DNA from: Spirodela intermedia
Lineage: Eukaryota > Streptophyta > Magnoliopsida > Alismatales > Araceae
Assembly (NCBI GenBank): GCA_902729315.2
Contig: LR746265.1
Coordinates: forward strand, 999,501-1,063,500
Reading direction: 5' to 3'
Length of the DNA: 64,000 bases
The position numbers and the translations under genes were made by a program. The notes below the pieces were generated by a model. It ran no database searches. It saw only the letters and a list, made by a program, of their open reading frames with translations, and was not told the DNA's origin. Shown here in pieces: positions 51,001 through 63,272 of the stretch; positions within the stretch are counted from its first letter, which is position 1; every line of letters starts with the position of its first letter.

Positions 51001-54000
51001 ATAGAGAATGAACTTACAGTCAGTGACTTTCATAGACCCAGGTAAGCCTACTCCTAGCCAGACATAAAATGTCGCATAAAGGATTGCCACACCAATCACA
51101 GCCATGCCAACCACAATCATTGCGGAAAACCCACCAGCTCGTACAGCAATCTGGCATGAGTTATTTCGTAAGATTATTAAGCACATACAGACGTTTGAAC
51201 AGCAAAAATAATAATTATTTGAATACGACCTGCAAGGCCTCCCTGGCAGAACGTCTGGCAGCACTGGAAACCCGAACATTTGCTCGAACTGATACCCACA
51301 TCCCAACATACCCAGCAACACCAGAACAGACAGCCCCTAGAAGAAAAGCGGCGACAGTAATGCATGCAGATGTTGTCCTGAAACAGTATTGCAGTATAAG
51401 TGAACACCATTTAGAAGGAGAGCTAGCAAGGCCATAAGTCTTAAGGTAGAAAGCTTCCAAACCTTCCAACCCCAGAAGATTCCTGTTGAGGAGTCAAATG
51501 ACGGAATAAATATATAATTAGTATCAACAGTGCCAGCACAACAGCCATCTTGGAAATAGTACCATACTGGGTCCTAAAGAAACCCTCTGCTCCATCCCGT
51601 ATAGCATCTGAGATCTGCATGTTAAAGATGATTTCAGGTCGCAGGAGAAATAACTCAATAAAAATAATTCAGTTCACAGGAGATATAATTCAAAAAGGAA
51701 AAACCTCAATTTGTGAAAGGGATGGATGAGAAACAAGAAGTCATCATGATACATTGTTTAGTGGATTATCCGGACAGGAGTTTCTAAGAATTATTCCTGT
51801 GAGCTACTTGACCTGAACAAAATCATTGACATAGCTGGTCACATAGGTAACTGCATTTATGATATTAACATATTTGTAACCAACAAGAACACCCTCCATC
51901 TTTTATCCAGTCCATGTCGAGTTGGTGACTTGTGGCCAGAAACAACATCAAAATTGAATTTCATCCAAATAGGTATTAAACATTTTTCACAGAGAACTGC
52001 CTGACAAATAATTTTTAAGTGCATCTTTGATTTACATTTGGAATATTCAGCCTTCCATTTTCAGATGCTTGTGGTAACAAAATTTATTTCATATTTATTT
52101 ATTTTTTAAAATTCATTCCACTTTCTAGAATGAATGGTGCCACAATTCATTATTTTTATAATAACAGATAAGAAAAAGTAGACCATATGAAAAGGGTGAG
52201 CTGGGATAACACACGAATGTATATCCTCTATAGAGACATCTGAAGAAAATCTCACCATTTATGCTTCTACAACCCAAAGGGCTTCAAAAGACCCTACCCC
52301 CAAACTCGGGCAGAAAACAGTTTTCTCTCCCAACAACTGGAAACCACAACATTTTTCTCCCCACAGTTCACTGAATGGTTAGCCACCAAATTCTCCCAAA
52401 CAAAAGCATTCCGTAGATTTGTTCTGAAAATTCCCAAATAGTTATCAATTTTTTTTGAAGAGAATAACACAGTTTGATCTGCGTGTTTGACCGGGAAAAC
52501 ATTTGAAAGAGGCTGTAAGAGTCCTATTTGGAGTAGGACTTTCAGGAAAACCTTCGGCTCCAATGGAATTAAGTTGGAAATGTCTCTAGGACCAGGGTTA
52601 TTCTTGGTTTTCTCTGAATAAATTCATACTTATACGCTATGGTATCATTGATTGAAAAATTTAAGTTTCTCTTGCAATAGTTCGTGATATGTTTTTCATC
52701 TATAACGCAGAGATCTCAATGATTTAATCTTGTGCAAGTGCTAAGTGTCATCGTATTATCATGAGTTTTTGTTGATATACTAAAGACCTTCTCAGATCAT
52801 TCAGGAAGACCAACTAATCTTATTTTGTGTAATACTACCTTCTCATGATTTAGCCAAACTCAAGACCTAAGATCGGCACCAATTGCTTGTTGCATAGCCC
52901 TGCATCAATGTAATTTCGTGATCAAACACTGAATACTATTGTGATTGGCTTTAAGTTCATCAACTCATCCATCGGCATCAACCCAAAAATGGAAATCTAC
53001 GAAATGAAAGTGCCCATGAGCTCCAGAGGATGATCTGTATGTGTTCACATCGAATTGGGGTCATCTGAAAGGGTGAATCGTAACTTGCTGTGAAGAGCAG
53101 TTCCAGGACATCAGAGTCCTGAAACGATATTTCAGCAATTAAAGTCACAGTTCATCCAAAGACAAGTAAACAACGACTGGATATCCCAACCAAAACATAT
53201 GGTCTAAGTGAAAAAACAAGAAAGTAGTGGAAAATAGATACCATCAAAAGGCCAGAAATAAAAAGATACCTGAACCATCTCGGGAGGTCCTTCGTCCTTT
53301 GCAAGAACCCACCTTGTGAGATATATTGAAAAGAGAAAGCTGAGGAGACAGATTGTGAAGACGAAGACAATTATAGGTGATGTACGTGCTCCAATGTAAA
53401 ACATCACTCCCAAACCCAAAAACAAGAGGACAGATAATACACGGACATTTATTCTCATGAGAACCTGAAAAACCTGCATAAAGCAATAGGTTAATCATTG
53501 CTCATCGAGCACAAGTAATGCTAGTTGTCAAAAATGCTAACCAAAGTTGACTATGCAAGAAATCTTCATAAAGCAATCAGGCAACAAAAGGATATCACAC
53601 AAAAGATGAAGAGACTACTTAAAAAGAATTGTGGACTAACCTTGGAGAACTTTAGAAAGCCAAAGGTCATTCTCAGGAAAGACATTCAAAGAAGACACTG
53701 AATGTAAATGAGCCTGGCTATCAATTATTCTAAATAAAGTTGCACCCACACCCAAGCACAATACATGAGCTAAAACCGGTGGTTTTACAGCCAAGACAAC
53801 CCACTGGTTTAATGGGAATTTAAAGTCTGTATGTGGGAAATGGAATGATTTAAAGGGCGTTATGACCACAAGAAAACTTGGCACAAATCCCTTGCATTCT
53901 TCATTATGTTAACCGCATATCAATCAGACAATGATTAATTCATATGCCATGAAAGATAGTATTATTTGTCTTGCAATCCTTTGCACCATTAAATTGAGTT

Positions 54001-54413
54001 TGAAAAATGTGCTAGTTCTTCTGTACATGCCGTGTTAGGGAAAAGATTAATCTAATAACTCGTATTTATATTTAATTTACATTATTATTCAGTGGGGCAC
54101 GGGCATTCCCAAATAGTGTCCTTGATATAAAGAGCTCATGAAACGATCCGGTAGAACAACTCAAAAGATAAAGAGCTCATGAACTTTTGATCGTATACCC
54201 CGTTGGTATGTTTCTTTATGATCGTTCCAAAAAAAAGATCCACGCTTGGAAGGTTAGCCCGCCCAAAATTTCAGCTATGATCAAAGGTACTACGAGCAGA
54301 ATCACGCTCAAACCAAGCAACACATGTAGATGAAAGAAACATACCAGCGGGGTATATGGTTTACTCCGCATGCTAGGAAATGTCTTCGGGCGATCCTCCA
54401 GATCATCGTCCAT
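45098..54413 (-). CDS. AVP2: Type II (K+-independent) H+-translocating pyrophosphatase, AVP2-like
   Basis: Membrane proton pump driven by pyrophosphate hydrolysis. Plant type II enzymes act in Golgi and related membranes (family knowledge). Fourteen exons: 54345-54413, 53270-53473, 51463-51614, 51230-51377, 51018-51150, 50165-50337, 48819-48939, 47290-47477, 46541-46978, 46188-46352, 45948-46103, 45757-45868, 45317-45536 and 45098-45197. They total 2379 nt, or 792 residues, close to the roughly 800 of Arabidopsis AVP2. Substrate/Mg motifs: DVGADLVGK (from 266), [11 protein letters not shown] (from 279) and [16 protein letters not shown] (from 294). [10 protein letters not shown] puts Lys561 where K+-dependent enzymes have Ala, so it should be K+-independent. 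Many transmembrane segments are visible, and the protein ends VMAPVFL. The ATG at 54413 is the first in frame; an upstream extension has only a GTG. Intron 7 uses a GC donor. Confidence 0.96.
45711..45741. repeat. (TA)n(TATG)n repeat in pyrophosphatase intron 12
   Basis: TA units are followed by GTAT units, just downstream of exon 12 on the transcript. Confidence 0.8.
47478..48818 (-). other. GC-AG intron 7 of the pyrophosphatase gene
   Basis: Exon 7 ends AAATTAGAAG and the intron begins GCAAGT on the transcript strand. Exon 8 starts after TATTGCAG. GC donors with this AG|GCAAGT context are the known minor U2-type class. A downstream GT (GTAGTA) would break the conserved KLE-DPSGF frame. Confidence 0.85.
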
Positions 54414-54773
54414 CGCGACGGCGAGCGACGAGTTTACTCGCCGCGCCACCGGGTAAGGAACGAACTCCGCCCCCAGGGGCAGGTCGCCCCCTGAGCCCGG
54501 CCGCTGAATCTTGGAGAACTTTTAAAGACCACTGGGTGATAATTAACCGCACCGTACCAACTCAAACTGCACAGCCCCGATCAAACAAGAATCGAATGGA
54601 TCAATGGCAATGTAAGCCGACAATTTTACCTGTTCAAAATAAGAAGAAACAAGGAAATATCAGTCCAAAATATTTTAGCAAATGCTGTGCGTCGGATCCC
54701 CCGTGAATCTCCAGGAAGCCGATACATTGTGGAAGGGCGGATAATTACCAGTCCTCGAAACCGAGAAATTTGG

Positions 54774-55023
54774 CGAGCGAGCGAGCGAGCGAGCGAGAGA
54801 GAGGCAGAGGGACAGAGAGACGGAGCAAGAAATCAAGGAAGGAGAAATACAGACGTTTCCTCACGTGAATTACGAATACGTAAGGCAACCAAAGAGAGAT
54901 GGGGAACAAACCCAGCGACCGGAGTTTGGAGAAAGGAGATCGTCCGGGGTCTTGTTCGGCCACCGGAGATCTGACCAAGGGAAGGTCTCCTTCTTCAACT
55001 CTCTCTCTCTCTCTCTCTCTCTC
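54774..55023. repeat. (GCGA)n/(GA)n and (CT)n repeats upstream of the pyrophosphatase gene
   Basis: A GCGA/GA run at 54774-54802 and a CT run at about 55001-55023 frame a likely leader/promoter segment some 360-610 bp upstream of the ATG. Confidence 0.7.
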
Positions 55024-55285
55024 CGTCACGCGTAGTCAATAGAGCAGCAGCTGTAGTTGGGGATGTGTTAGAAGAAAAACAATACTATTATATTAGTGCC
55101 CATCCAGCCGTTTTCACTTGGCAACGCTCACTGCGAAACACCTAGTTCCCATACGGCCCAATAGCATACTGCCACGATCCCTTTTGGGAAATTTTGAATT
55201 AACCCTGCATGCTAATTTGTTTTTCAATAGTATCCCATAAAATGATAAATTCCACCGCCTCATTTAATTTATCCGTACAACTCAC

Positions 55286-55291
55286 CACGTG
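55286..55291. promoter_or_regulatory. G-box core CACGTG
   Basis: Palindromic CACGTG in the intergenic region about 870 bp upstream of the pyrophosphatase ATG. Function is inferred only from the motif. Confidence 0.3.
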
Positions 55292-55497
55292 CAGATCGCT
55301 GACCTGGGGCACCCCCGATCTCCAAAACTGCGGCTACCTACTCCCCGAGTCAACGTTTTAACTGCGGTAATCACACCGCCGCCGCTCACACGCGACGCCG
55401 CGGGGGCGGATCGTTGGCCGACATTTTTTTAATTATAAAATACTCTTTCATTTTTAAAATAACCAAATTAGGAGAAGAAAGGGGCCATATTGCAGCC

Positions 55498-56070
55498 CAC
55501 AAGGCCCAATAAGGCGAAATGTGGAAAGCCCAGAAGTAGTGGACGGGGAGATCCGAAAACTATTTTCTGTTTTTTTAATAAAAAAGGGCATGTTTTTTGG
55601 CCCAATTATTAATATTATTTAATTTTCCTTGTGGGTTTAAGGAAAGGTGCAATTTTCAATTTTTTTGGATCTGATGGGGAGATCAAAGCTCGCAAAAAGC
55701 CGTTCAGGAATCATGGAAAGCCCAGTAGCAGTAAGCACAGGGAGATCTGAAAACTATTTTCTGATTTTTTTTAAATAAAAAAATACATACACAGTGGAAG
55801 AGCATGTTTCTGGCTCAATTATTAATATTTTTTATTTTTCCCCTGTGGATTAAAGGAAAGGTGTAATTTGTTTGGTCTGATGGAGAGGGGTCAAAAGGCC
55901 CAATAAGGCGAAATGTGGAGAGCCCAGTAGCAGTGGGCAAGGGGAGATCCGAAAACTATTCTCTGCTTTTTATATATAAAAAAATGCCATATTTTTTGGT
56001 TCAATTATTAATATTATTTAATTTTCCTTGTGGGTTAAAGGAAAGGTGTAATTTTTTCGGTCCGATGGCA
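55498..56070. repeat. Three tandem copies of an AT-rich unit of about 200 bp
   Basis: Units share GGCCCAATAAGGCGAAATG (copies 1 and 3), AAGCCCAG/AGCCCAG, GAGATCCGAAAACTATT, CAATTATTAATATT and TTAAAGGAAAGGTG. The GAGATC anchors are at 55548, 55742 and 55944, giving periods of 194 and 202 bp. The third copy runs to about 35 bp from the stop codon of the leftward EamA gene, so it probably overlaps that gene's 3' UTR. Confidence 0.9.
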
Positions 56071-56103
56071 GAAATCATGGTAGACGAGGATACTGCAGAC
56101 AAG

Positions 56104-57673
56104 TTAAGAGATAGTTGAAAGGGTATGAGGATCATCACCAGGATCAGCTTCAAGGAGCTCGGGTGCAGCTCGAGGCTCACAGCAGCCGCCGGAGGGGATG
56201 CTGATCCCTGCGAATCCGACCATGATGGCGGCGCCGCCAATGTAGTCCATGAGATGTGGGGGATGGCCCGTCAGCGAGTCCACAAGGGCCGCCATTGGGA
56301 CCTGAATTGTGAGACCTGCTGTTGCTGCGGTCGTCGTTGTCAGAAGAACTGCCTTAGCCCACAAATAGTCACTGAGCACATTATCCAGCAGGCCTGAGAG
56401 GAGAAAGATTTCCAAGAAATGAGATAGAAAGCGCAGAGAGAGAGAGAGAGAGGAAGAGAGGAAGGGAGAGAGAGGAGAGAGAGAGGAAGAGAGGAAGGGA
56501 GAGAGAGAGAAGAGAGGAAGGGAGAGAGAGAAGAGAGGAAGGGAGAGAGAGAGAGGGGTCTGGATGGATCATGACAGGATTAACATCATTATAATTAGCA
56601 TATAATTATACAAGAAGTGGAAAGTAGGATGAAGCACAGACCTTTGCCCACGACTAGGGAGAGTTGCTTCCAGCTGAGGATGCGGAAGGGCTCCAGCTTG
56701 GTGAAGTTCAGGATGAGTGCAACTGGTGAGAAGATCAAAAGGTTGAAGAGACCGAGGTAGCCAAGGAACTCGGCCATGCTGGCCCTCCCTTCTCCTTTTC
56801 CCTCATCGGGCAACTTTCTGCGGATCAGAGTGATGTAGACTGCGTAGAGCAATGCTGAAACTAGAGCAAGAATGTCTCCGAGAAGAGGTTTGGTGGCAAT
56901 GGCGCTCAACCCCATCTCTGAATCGCCCAAACTCACTATCACCGTCCCTGCCATGCACAGGAGGACGCTGAGTAGCTTCAACCAAGTGAACGTCTCACCA
57001 AGAAATGCCAGGGACACCAAGAAAGTGAAGAGGCTTGATGCGCTGCTCAAGATGGTATTTGACTGAAACAAATAAAACTAATAGTTAAAAAGATCTGCAG
57101 AAGAAAATAAAAAATAATAATAATAAAATAAAAAGGGTGGGGGGGGGAGGTTGTTCTCACAGTCACGGTGGTGTACTTCAAGGAGAGATTGAAGGTGAGC
57201 TGCGCAAAGAACCAGAAGGGGCATATCAAGAGGCTGACTTTAGCCACACGGGTGCGGGTCCACCGCCCCTTTGAATCCACTTCTTCACCTGAGGCTGCAT
57301 CAGCATTGACTGCCGATTTGTAATGGGCATCTATGGACTGATCGCCATGTGGGTTCGCTGAGAAACGTATTTCTGAAGAGGGATTACTCTCCTGCAGAAG
57401 ATTCACCCTCTCTGGGTCTGAATGTATCTGGGTGTGGTCATCCTCTTCACTAGGCAGGAATTGGATCTTCTCAATGGAATCGCCAAAGAATCTTGCAATC
57501 TCAACGATGGGCAAATAAACCACGAACAACGAGTTGCAGATGTAGGTAATAAGGAAAGGAGATACTCCTGAATCTACAACGGACTGAACTATATAGCTGG
57601 CAGCAATCCATATAGTTGCGACTGCAATTATGTAAAATACGCCTAGGGACCATCTCCAAACGTCAGGACCCAT
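56104..57673 (-). CDS. EamA-type membrane transporter (SLC35F5-like, At3g07080-like)
   Basis: Drug/metabolite transporter superfamily membrane protein. The substrate is unknown for this plant branch. Three exons: 57161-57673, 56642-57062 and 56104-56393. They total 1224 nt, or 407 residues. Residues 1-65 hold two membrane segments (SLGVFYIIAVATIWIAASYI, then VSPFLITYICNSLFVVYLP). Residues 70-150 form a hydrophilic, acidic loop. A set of alternating hydrophobic helices follows, including SSASSLFTFLVSLAFLGE and LLSVLLCMAGTVIVSLGD, which fit EamA repeats, and a last segment YIGGAAIMVGFAGI. The tail is acidic with no retention signal recognised. Length and order match plant homologues. Intron 2 contains a GA-rich repeat. 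A tandem repeat abuts the 3' end. Confidence 0.9.
56432..56560. repeat. GA-rich repeat with GGAAGGGAGAGA higher-order unit
   Basis: GA runs alternate with GAGGAAGGGAGAGA units, repeated about four times, inside intron 2 of the EamA gene. Confidence 0.85.
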
Positions 57674-59167
57674 CTGTTGCTGGATCTGATGCCACAGCTA
57701 ACCTGATTGCACCTTGAGACTTGACCTTGTCTATACGAAATCGATCAGGACTTGGTCTAACGCACATGTGTCCTCCTCTGTCCAGCGATTAACCAAATTA
57801 TAATTTTAGTGAATACCCAAAGCATTCTTATTGCCAAGTTCATACAGAAAAGAAAAGGAATAAACATGAACATATGAATTGATCTACCTTGAACTGCAAT
57901 GAAGAGATTGAGCTTTTGGAAGAAAAAAAAATCTAGACAAGTGAAAGGAAAGTAAGATAAGGGAGAGGACGTATTTGATGACTTCATCAAGAAGACATCT
58001 TAACATATTTTACTCTTATATTTTAGGTGGAATAAATCCGTACCTATTTGATATTCTTATCACAGTTTCAGTGCTTTTTTTTACGGAAACAGCTAAACAG
58101 GACATTTCACCAACAATTTTCTGAAGAATGAAAGGCAGATAAAAGTGGAACACAATATTTTTTTCTCTCTTATTTTTCATTTTACTGGTCTTGGGTGTGA
58201 AAGAGTGCATGAGGATGTGAACTGGAAAGAATGCCTTCACTTAATCTGGGAAACGCTGTTGAGTAACGATAGATCTCATCTCGAATAAATTGATGAGACA
58301 AGACAGTAGAATTGCATTCCTTATATCTAGGTAAGAAAAACAGTTGGTATGTACTATGCTGCTCAAAAGTCCCAAGACTTTTGGTAGCAGTAGAAGCATT
58401 ACATCTATCATCAATGATTTTTCCAAGCACATGAATAAATGCATTGATACGTCCTCCACCACAAATAATTTGTCTACATACACAGATAAAGTGTTGACAC
58501 CTAATTCACTGTAACGGATCAACACTTCCATTAAGAACAATGGATTATCGGCACATCATAGATTAGAAAAAGACCAAAAATATAAGTCAAAACCCACAAT
58601 AAGTATGGCTGAAAGCATCAACACAAGGCCAAAATCAAAGTATCAACATGACAGAAGAAGAAGCTAAATCTAAAAGGCATGAGATAAGATTAAAGACAAG
58701 TTTTGACACAGATCAATGCTCACTTAAAAATTCGTCAGAAATAGTCACGAAAAGTTCGAATTATGGGCATTTTAAAAAATTGAAATAAGCGAATCTTCCC
58801 ATAAATGGAACAGTAACAATTTTAGCCAAGAGAAGATATAGATTTCCATATCTATCTTACAGTTCTCATGTTAGATAGAGAAGCCACGAAGCTCAAGGCC
58901 TTACAAAGTGATTTAGAGTTCATCTTGAGGTCCCCAGTTGCATCTAGCTACTCCTCTAATCGTGCTAAAGGGCACCCGTGTATTTTTTTGTTTATTTAGA
59001 ATTATGTGTAAGTAATATTAATATTTAATAAGGCTTGGTTTATTGTGAAAGCTTGTTAGCGCATTCATGAAGCTAATGTGTCATAAGATCAGGTCAACCT
59101 AGTAAACATCCTAATAGTGGCTTGAAAAATGGAGTAGGTCCGGGGGATACTTCCATTTTTTGTCTGT

Positions 59168-59311
59168 CATCATTTGATTATTGCATGGTGCATTGTTTTA
59201 ATTCCGCAACATTCAGCCTTTACAAAATAAAAACTCCACCCCCCTCCTCCTCATTAAGTCATGAGGTGTTATTAACAACATCATTTGATTATTGCATGGT
59301 ACATTGTTTTA
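59168..59311. repeat. Direct repeat of about 33 bp, spacing 111 bp
   Basis: CATCATTTGATTATTGCATG followed by GTGCATTGTTTTA at 59168 recurs at 59279 with one or two changes. AGTCATGA also recurs nearby. Confidence 0.8.
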
Positions 59312-59795
59312 GCCCCTACCAGAGTCATGAAGTGTGAATGGCGGAGCAATTAAGACATTTTTTAACAACATCAAAAATCAAATTTGTGATATAAAGTGAA
59401 GAGAATGTCTATCTCAATAAATGATGGCATTCCCTGTAATGTCTCTGGGAAACATTGTTCAATGAAAATGGCAAGTAATATGCCTATTTGGCAGCACACA
59501 ACTTTACACTTTGTGCAAGACTGGTGGAAGAGAGATCAAACAAATTTGATAAAACTAAATCGTATATAGTTAAATTTTTCAGTTGAGGATAACAATGTGG
59601 TTTGATATTTTAAAATTCTTACGAATCTGGACACCCACAGAATTTAGGGGATAACTTGTGTTATCACAGTGTTGGAAAAAAATGGCTTGGGGACACTTCT
59701 GTCGACAGATCGCAGATGTACAGGAACAGGTGCAGATGTTGACAAATGGAAATGGAAATGAAAATGAGCCATTGAAGGGTTTTTTATTGAGATTC

Positions 59796-59867
<72 letters not shown>
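59796..59867. repeat. Compound (CT)n(TA)n microsatellite
   Basis: About 35 bp of CT-rich repeat is followed by about 36 bp of TA repeat. Confidence 0.9.
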
Positions 59868-59868
<1 letters not shown>

Positions 59869-61189
59869 AAAATACTTTCCCATTTATGAAATCACCAATA
59901 TCAAGATCAGTGATTCAGAGTAGTCATAGAATGCAGAAACAGACTCCGAGGTTTGTTGATTGGGTACGACTCATTTGTGTTTGATCAAATTTTGAATATA
60001 CTGATATCAAGTACAGAAACATACTCAGAGGTCTAATTTTTATACCCGTTATTAAAGACGATATGTTTGTTAGAATTTAGAGGATATCCATATCATTCCT
60101 CTGTTTCTAGTCAACGTTAATCACTCAAATTAGTTATTTTGCTTCAAAATTTACCCATATTCTTTTAAAATATTTACAGGCATTGAAACAACTGTTAAAA
60201 AATGGGCATAGTCTGTTTAGTATATTTACGCTATGGCAATCATCTGATCCAGACAATGATAAAGAGGCAAATTTTTACACTATTGATTTCGACGCAGCTT
60301 TATCACATTATTGTCAGAAACTTCCACGAAAAGTTTTAAGATAACTTGAAAGTTCCCAGTACATGGATCTATACGAATGTTTCAGCGATTCAAGTCTAGA
60401 AGGCTATCAGCATAAAAGCTTGTACAAATCATATTTCGTGGCATTTTCTCATCAGTCACCTATTCGCTTTGAATTCATCAAGTTTCCGGAAGTGCTCAAA
60501 GGCTTATTAAATACAAGTAATTGCATGTATGAACCTTCTACCCCGAACAAACTGAGCAACAAGCATAAATAGGAACAACGCGACGACAGATAAACACAAC
60601 AGAAGACTGGTAAAGTGAATTTTTTTTGCCAAAACCTCTCAAGTCGTGACAACTTGTCAAATGCTGTAACCTCTAAAATCTCCGACAAACGAATGAGTAT
60701 CAGGCATGATTTCCAGAGAATTTGGGCGCCAAAAGCACCTAAACGCGGAAAGAGAAGCCGAACGACAGTCGGGGAGAGTGCGATAAAATGCCTCTTCAAT
60801 TTTCCTTAAGAAGATCCGAAGATCAGGAATTGCCACTTCCACAGCCTCCCCTCCCGCAACGCGGACGAAGGCCGCCTCAATCTGAAAAGGAGGAAGTTCC
60901 TCCAAGATTTCCTCTGACCTAGACTATCAGAGCTGAAAAATATACCAATCTTTCTTGTTAATTATGAATTTTACAAGGTCTTTCAAGCAAAATTGAATAT
61001 AATTGGACACGGAACGCGAGGTCCACAGCAGCGTACGGTGCGTGGAGAGTGAACAGAATCTGCTAACACAATCCGATTTATTACAGTTCATCCAATAAGA
61101 AGATGCCACATCATCATCATGCTAGTTGTGCGCACCCGAGTATTGCGTGCGAAAAGCACGGGCCGGGGAAAACGTTGATTCTTGAGTTG

Positions 61190-61197
61190 CCACGTGG
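61190..61197. promoter_or_regulatory. Perfect G-box CCACGTGG
   Basis: Palindromic plant bZIP/bHLH binding motif about 170 bp upstream of the CT-rich leader of the rightward gene. The binding role is inferred from the motif. Confidence 0.45.
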
Positions 61198-61361
61198 ACA
61201 GACTAGGGTCCCAACTCTAAAGTGAGGGTATTTTGGGTATAAGATGCTTCTCTCACCGCTGTAGCCCCCGCCGCCGAAGCAAAAAAGGAGGGAAGAGAGA
61301 GAGACAGAAACAGAGGCAGAAAGAAGACAAGAGGACGGAGGGGTCTCTCTCCCCCCCCTCT

Positions 61362-61391
61362 CACTCTCTCTCTCTCTCTCTCTCTCTCTCG
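61362..61391 (+). repeat. (CT)n run in the leader of the rightward gene
   Basis: A CTCTCT run just before a probable non-coding first exon that ends CTGCAG|GTGAGT at 61477/61478. Confidence 0.75.
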
Positions 61392-63041
61392 CTTTGAAGG
61401 TCAAGGTCATCACCAGTGCGCCCGCCCCTCTGCCTGGCTCTCATTTCATCCATTCGCAATTCCCTCGGTATCTGCAGGTGAGTTGCGCATATCTCCTGCT
61501 GGGATTCTACCGGTTATCGTTTCTATTCTTTCTGTTGAAATTCCTGGTCGCCGTTCGACCGCTGTGCCATCCGTGCAACCTGATTGAACGGTGGGAGCTG
61601 TTGATCATCGATATCTTCGTGGGTTTGAATGTTAATCATTGTTGCCTTCTGCGTTCGACCATGGCTTGCGGGTTTTGTCGGTTTAGAAGGCCTTCTGGTC
61701 TGATTGTTTATTGATCATTTACTCGGCGGTTCTCACTGCCTGTCCAGGGTTGGGCTCTCGATTAATGGGATTGGGCGACTGAACAGAAAATACAGTTACG
61801 TACGCTTTGCGCCCGATGAACCTGGATAGCTGTTGCATTCTCTGTTTCCGTAAGTCTTCTGGCGTCGAGTTTGCCGACTCTTGGTCGTCTGTATATCAGG
61901 AACAACGTAGTATTACTACTAATAGCAGTATGTTTTGTTGTGGAGCATAATTTGATCGTGGGATATTGGCTAACTGTTTTCGTAGAGCTGCAAGTGGCAT
62001 GGAAAGCTGATGTAGATACTGAATGTTGACATTGGGGTTTGATGCTTTTGTTAGCAGAAACTGTAATTTCAGTTAGAACTTCATTCTAAATTCCACCACT
62101 TGCTCTTTATAACCATTCCAGAGTGCCATTTTGGATGGCATAAGAGGACTTTTATCCAGAATCATTTGTTTTATCTTCAATGTATAAAAACTGGTATGAC
62201 CGGTTTTTCCCACCAGATGCTAGGTGGGACGGGAAGCACAGAGATTATGTTAGCTTTTGTATGCTTTTACTTGAGAAATAATAATTGGATATTAAGCTCT
62301 CAGCATTTATATTTGATCATGACACATGAATACTCACCAGTCAATTAGCTTGCCAAGAAATAAAAAAATCCTTTTGAAAAACTCAAGCCTGATTCTTTCA
62401 TTACTTTCAGTGGCATTTTTTTCGTAGCTAAATTTTTGGATTTAAAACTCTATTTTCTGGAAGTCAGCAGAATGTATAGGTTGAGACAAAATCCTGAGCA
62501 CGCATGGAATTCAGATAATTTCGTATAGCCTGACATTCTAAGTTCAGTTCGCTATCGAAACTATAAAAGAGAGTTTTTGTTTGCATTATTTTGATAAAAA
62601 AATGAATGACGATCTTAGGAAGACTTATTTCTAACCTAACTTGCAAAAAAAACATCTTCATCCTCTCCAGGGAAGACTTCCCGAAATGATTGAATCAGTG
62701 TTTTTCTGGAATCGTTAATTTCCAATAGTGATGACATCTTAGGCTTTTCATTTTTCTTTGTCTGATGTCTTTAGTTATTAGGAATTTTCATTCATTTTTT
62801 ATCAACTTTTATTATTTTACTATCAAAAACTTGGTATATGTCACCTTGTACCCTAAAAGTTCATGACCTTAGCCTCCGTTTTTTTTCAACTAGCGTGATT
62901 GCCTGCTTTTCTTCTTAGAATATTATATCATTTGTGGAAGCTTCTAATTTTCCATGCATTTTCCATTTGGGATTTACAGATTCGAATTGGAGCTTCACTT
63001 CGGTGGGCACCTGTTTCTAATGTTTGGTTGAGCTGTCATAA

Positions 63042-63272
63042 ATGTTGGGTCTTCAAACTGCGAAAAGAAGTATACTTGGAGCCAGAATGACTCCCCACAA
63101 AGTCGTTTTGACCTACAAGCGGAAGCGCTCATGTTTCCATCCTGATTCTATGCATGTTAAAAGAGAGAATTTATCGTCAGAATCTCCAGAGAAGGTACAA
63201 TCGATCAGATCGAATCAGAAATTTGAGCATGGGTCTGCTGTGTACAATGAGCTGCGGGACGGAGATGATGAG
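63042..63272 (+). CDS. First coding exon of an unrecognised gene, continuing past the window
   Basis: I do not recognise the product. A leader exon ending at 61477 and an acceptor TTTACAG at 62979 frame an exon from 62980. The first in-frame ATG is 63042, directly after an in-frame TAA. A second in-frame ATG at 63087 starts MTPHKVVLTYKRKR. The 77 codons encode a basic, Ser-rich hydrophilic peptide with a possible nuclear signal (KRKR). A donor GAG|GTGTGG ends it at 63272; beyond that the frame becomes hydrophobic and intron-like. A 3-codon upstream ORF (63020-63031) precedes the start. Such leader introns and basic N-termini occur in nuclear proteins, but no function can be claimed. Confidence 0.5.

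Larger units (their letters stand above)
57674..61389. other. Intergenic region between the EamA gene and the right-end gene
   Basis: It holds the upstream region of the EamA gene and about 3 kb of AT-rich DNA without a recognised gene. Contents include a 111-bp-period duplication (59168-59311), a CT/TA microsatellite (59796-59867) and short open stretches at about 59650-60350 that match nothing I recognise. The right part (60.9-61.39 kb) is the promoter of the rightward gene. Confidence 0.5.

Noticed and set aside
54414-54449. Longer N-terminus for the pyrophosphatase
   Set aside because: The upstream in-frame codon at 54449 is GTG. The first ATG is at 54413.
58241-58540. Minus-strand ORF of 99 codons as part of a transposon or upstream exon
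   Set aside because: No recognisable motif in any frame. It lies upstream of a complete EamA coding region.
60657-60905. Minus-strand ORF of 82 codons
   Set aside because: Its first codon is TTG, not ATG. The sequence around CTTTTCAG looks like a splice acceptor, no family is recognised and no partner exon was found.
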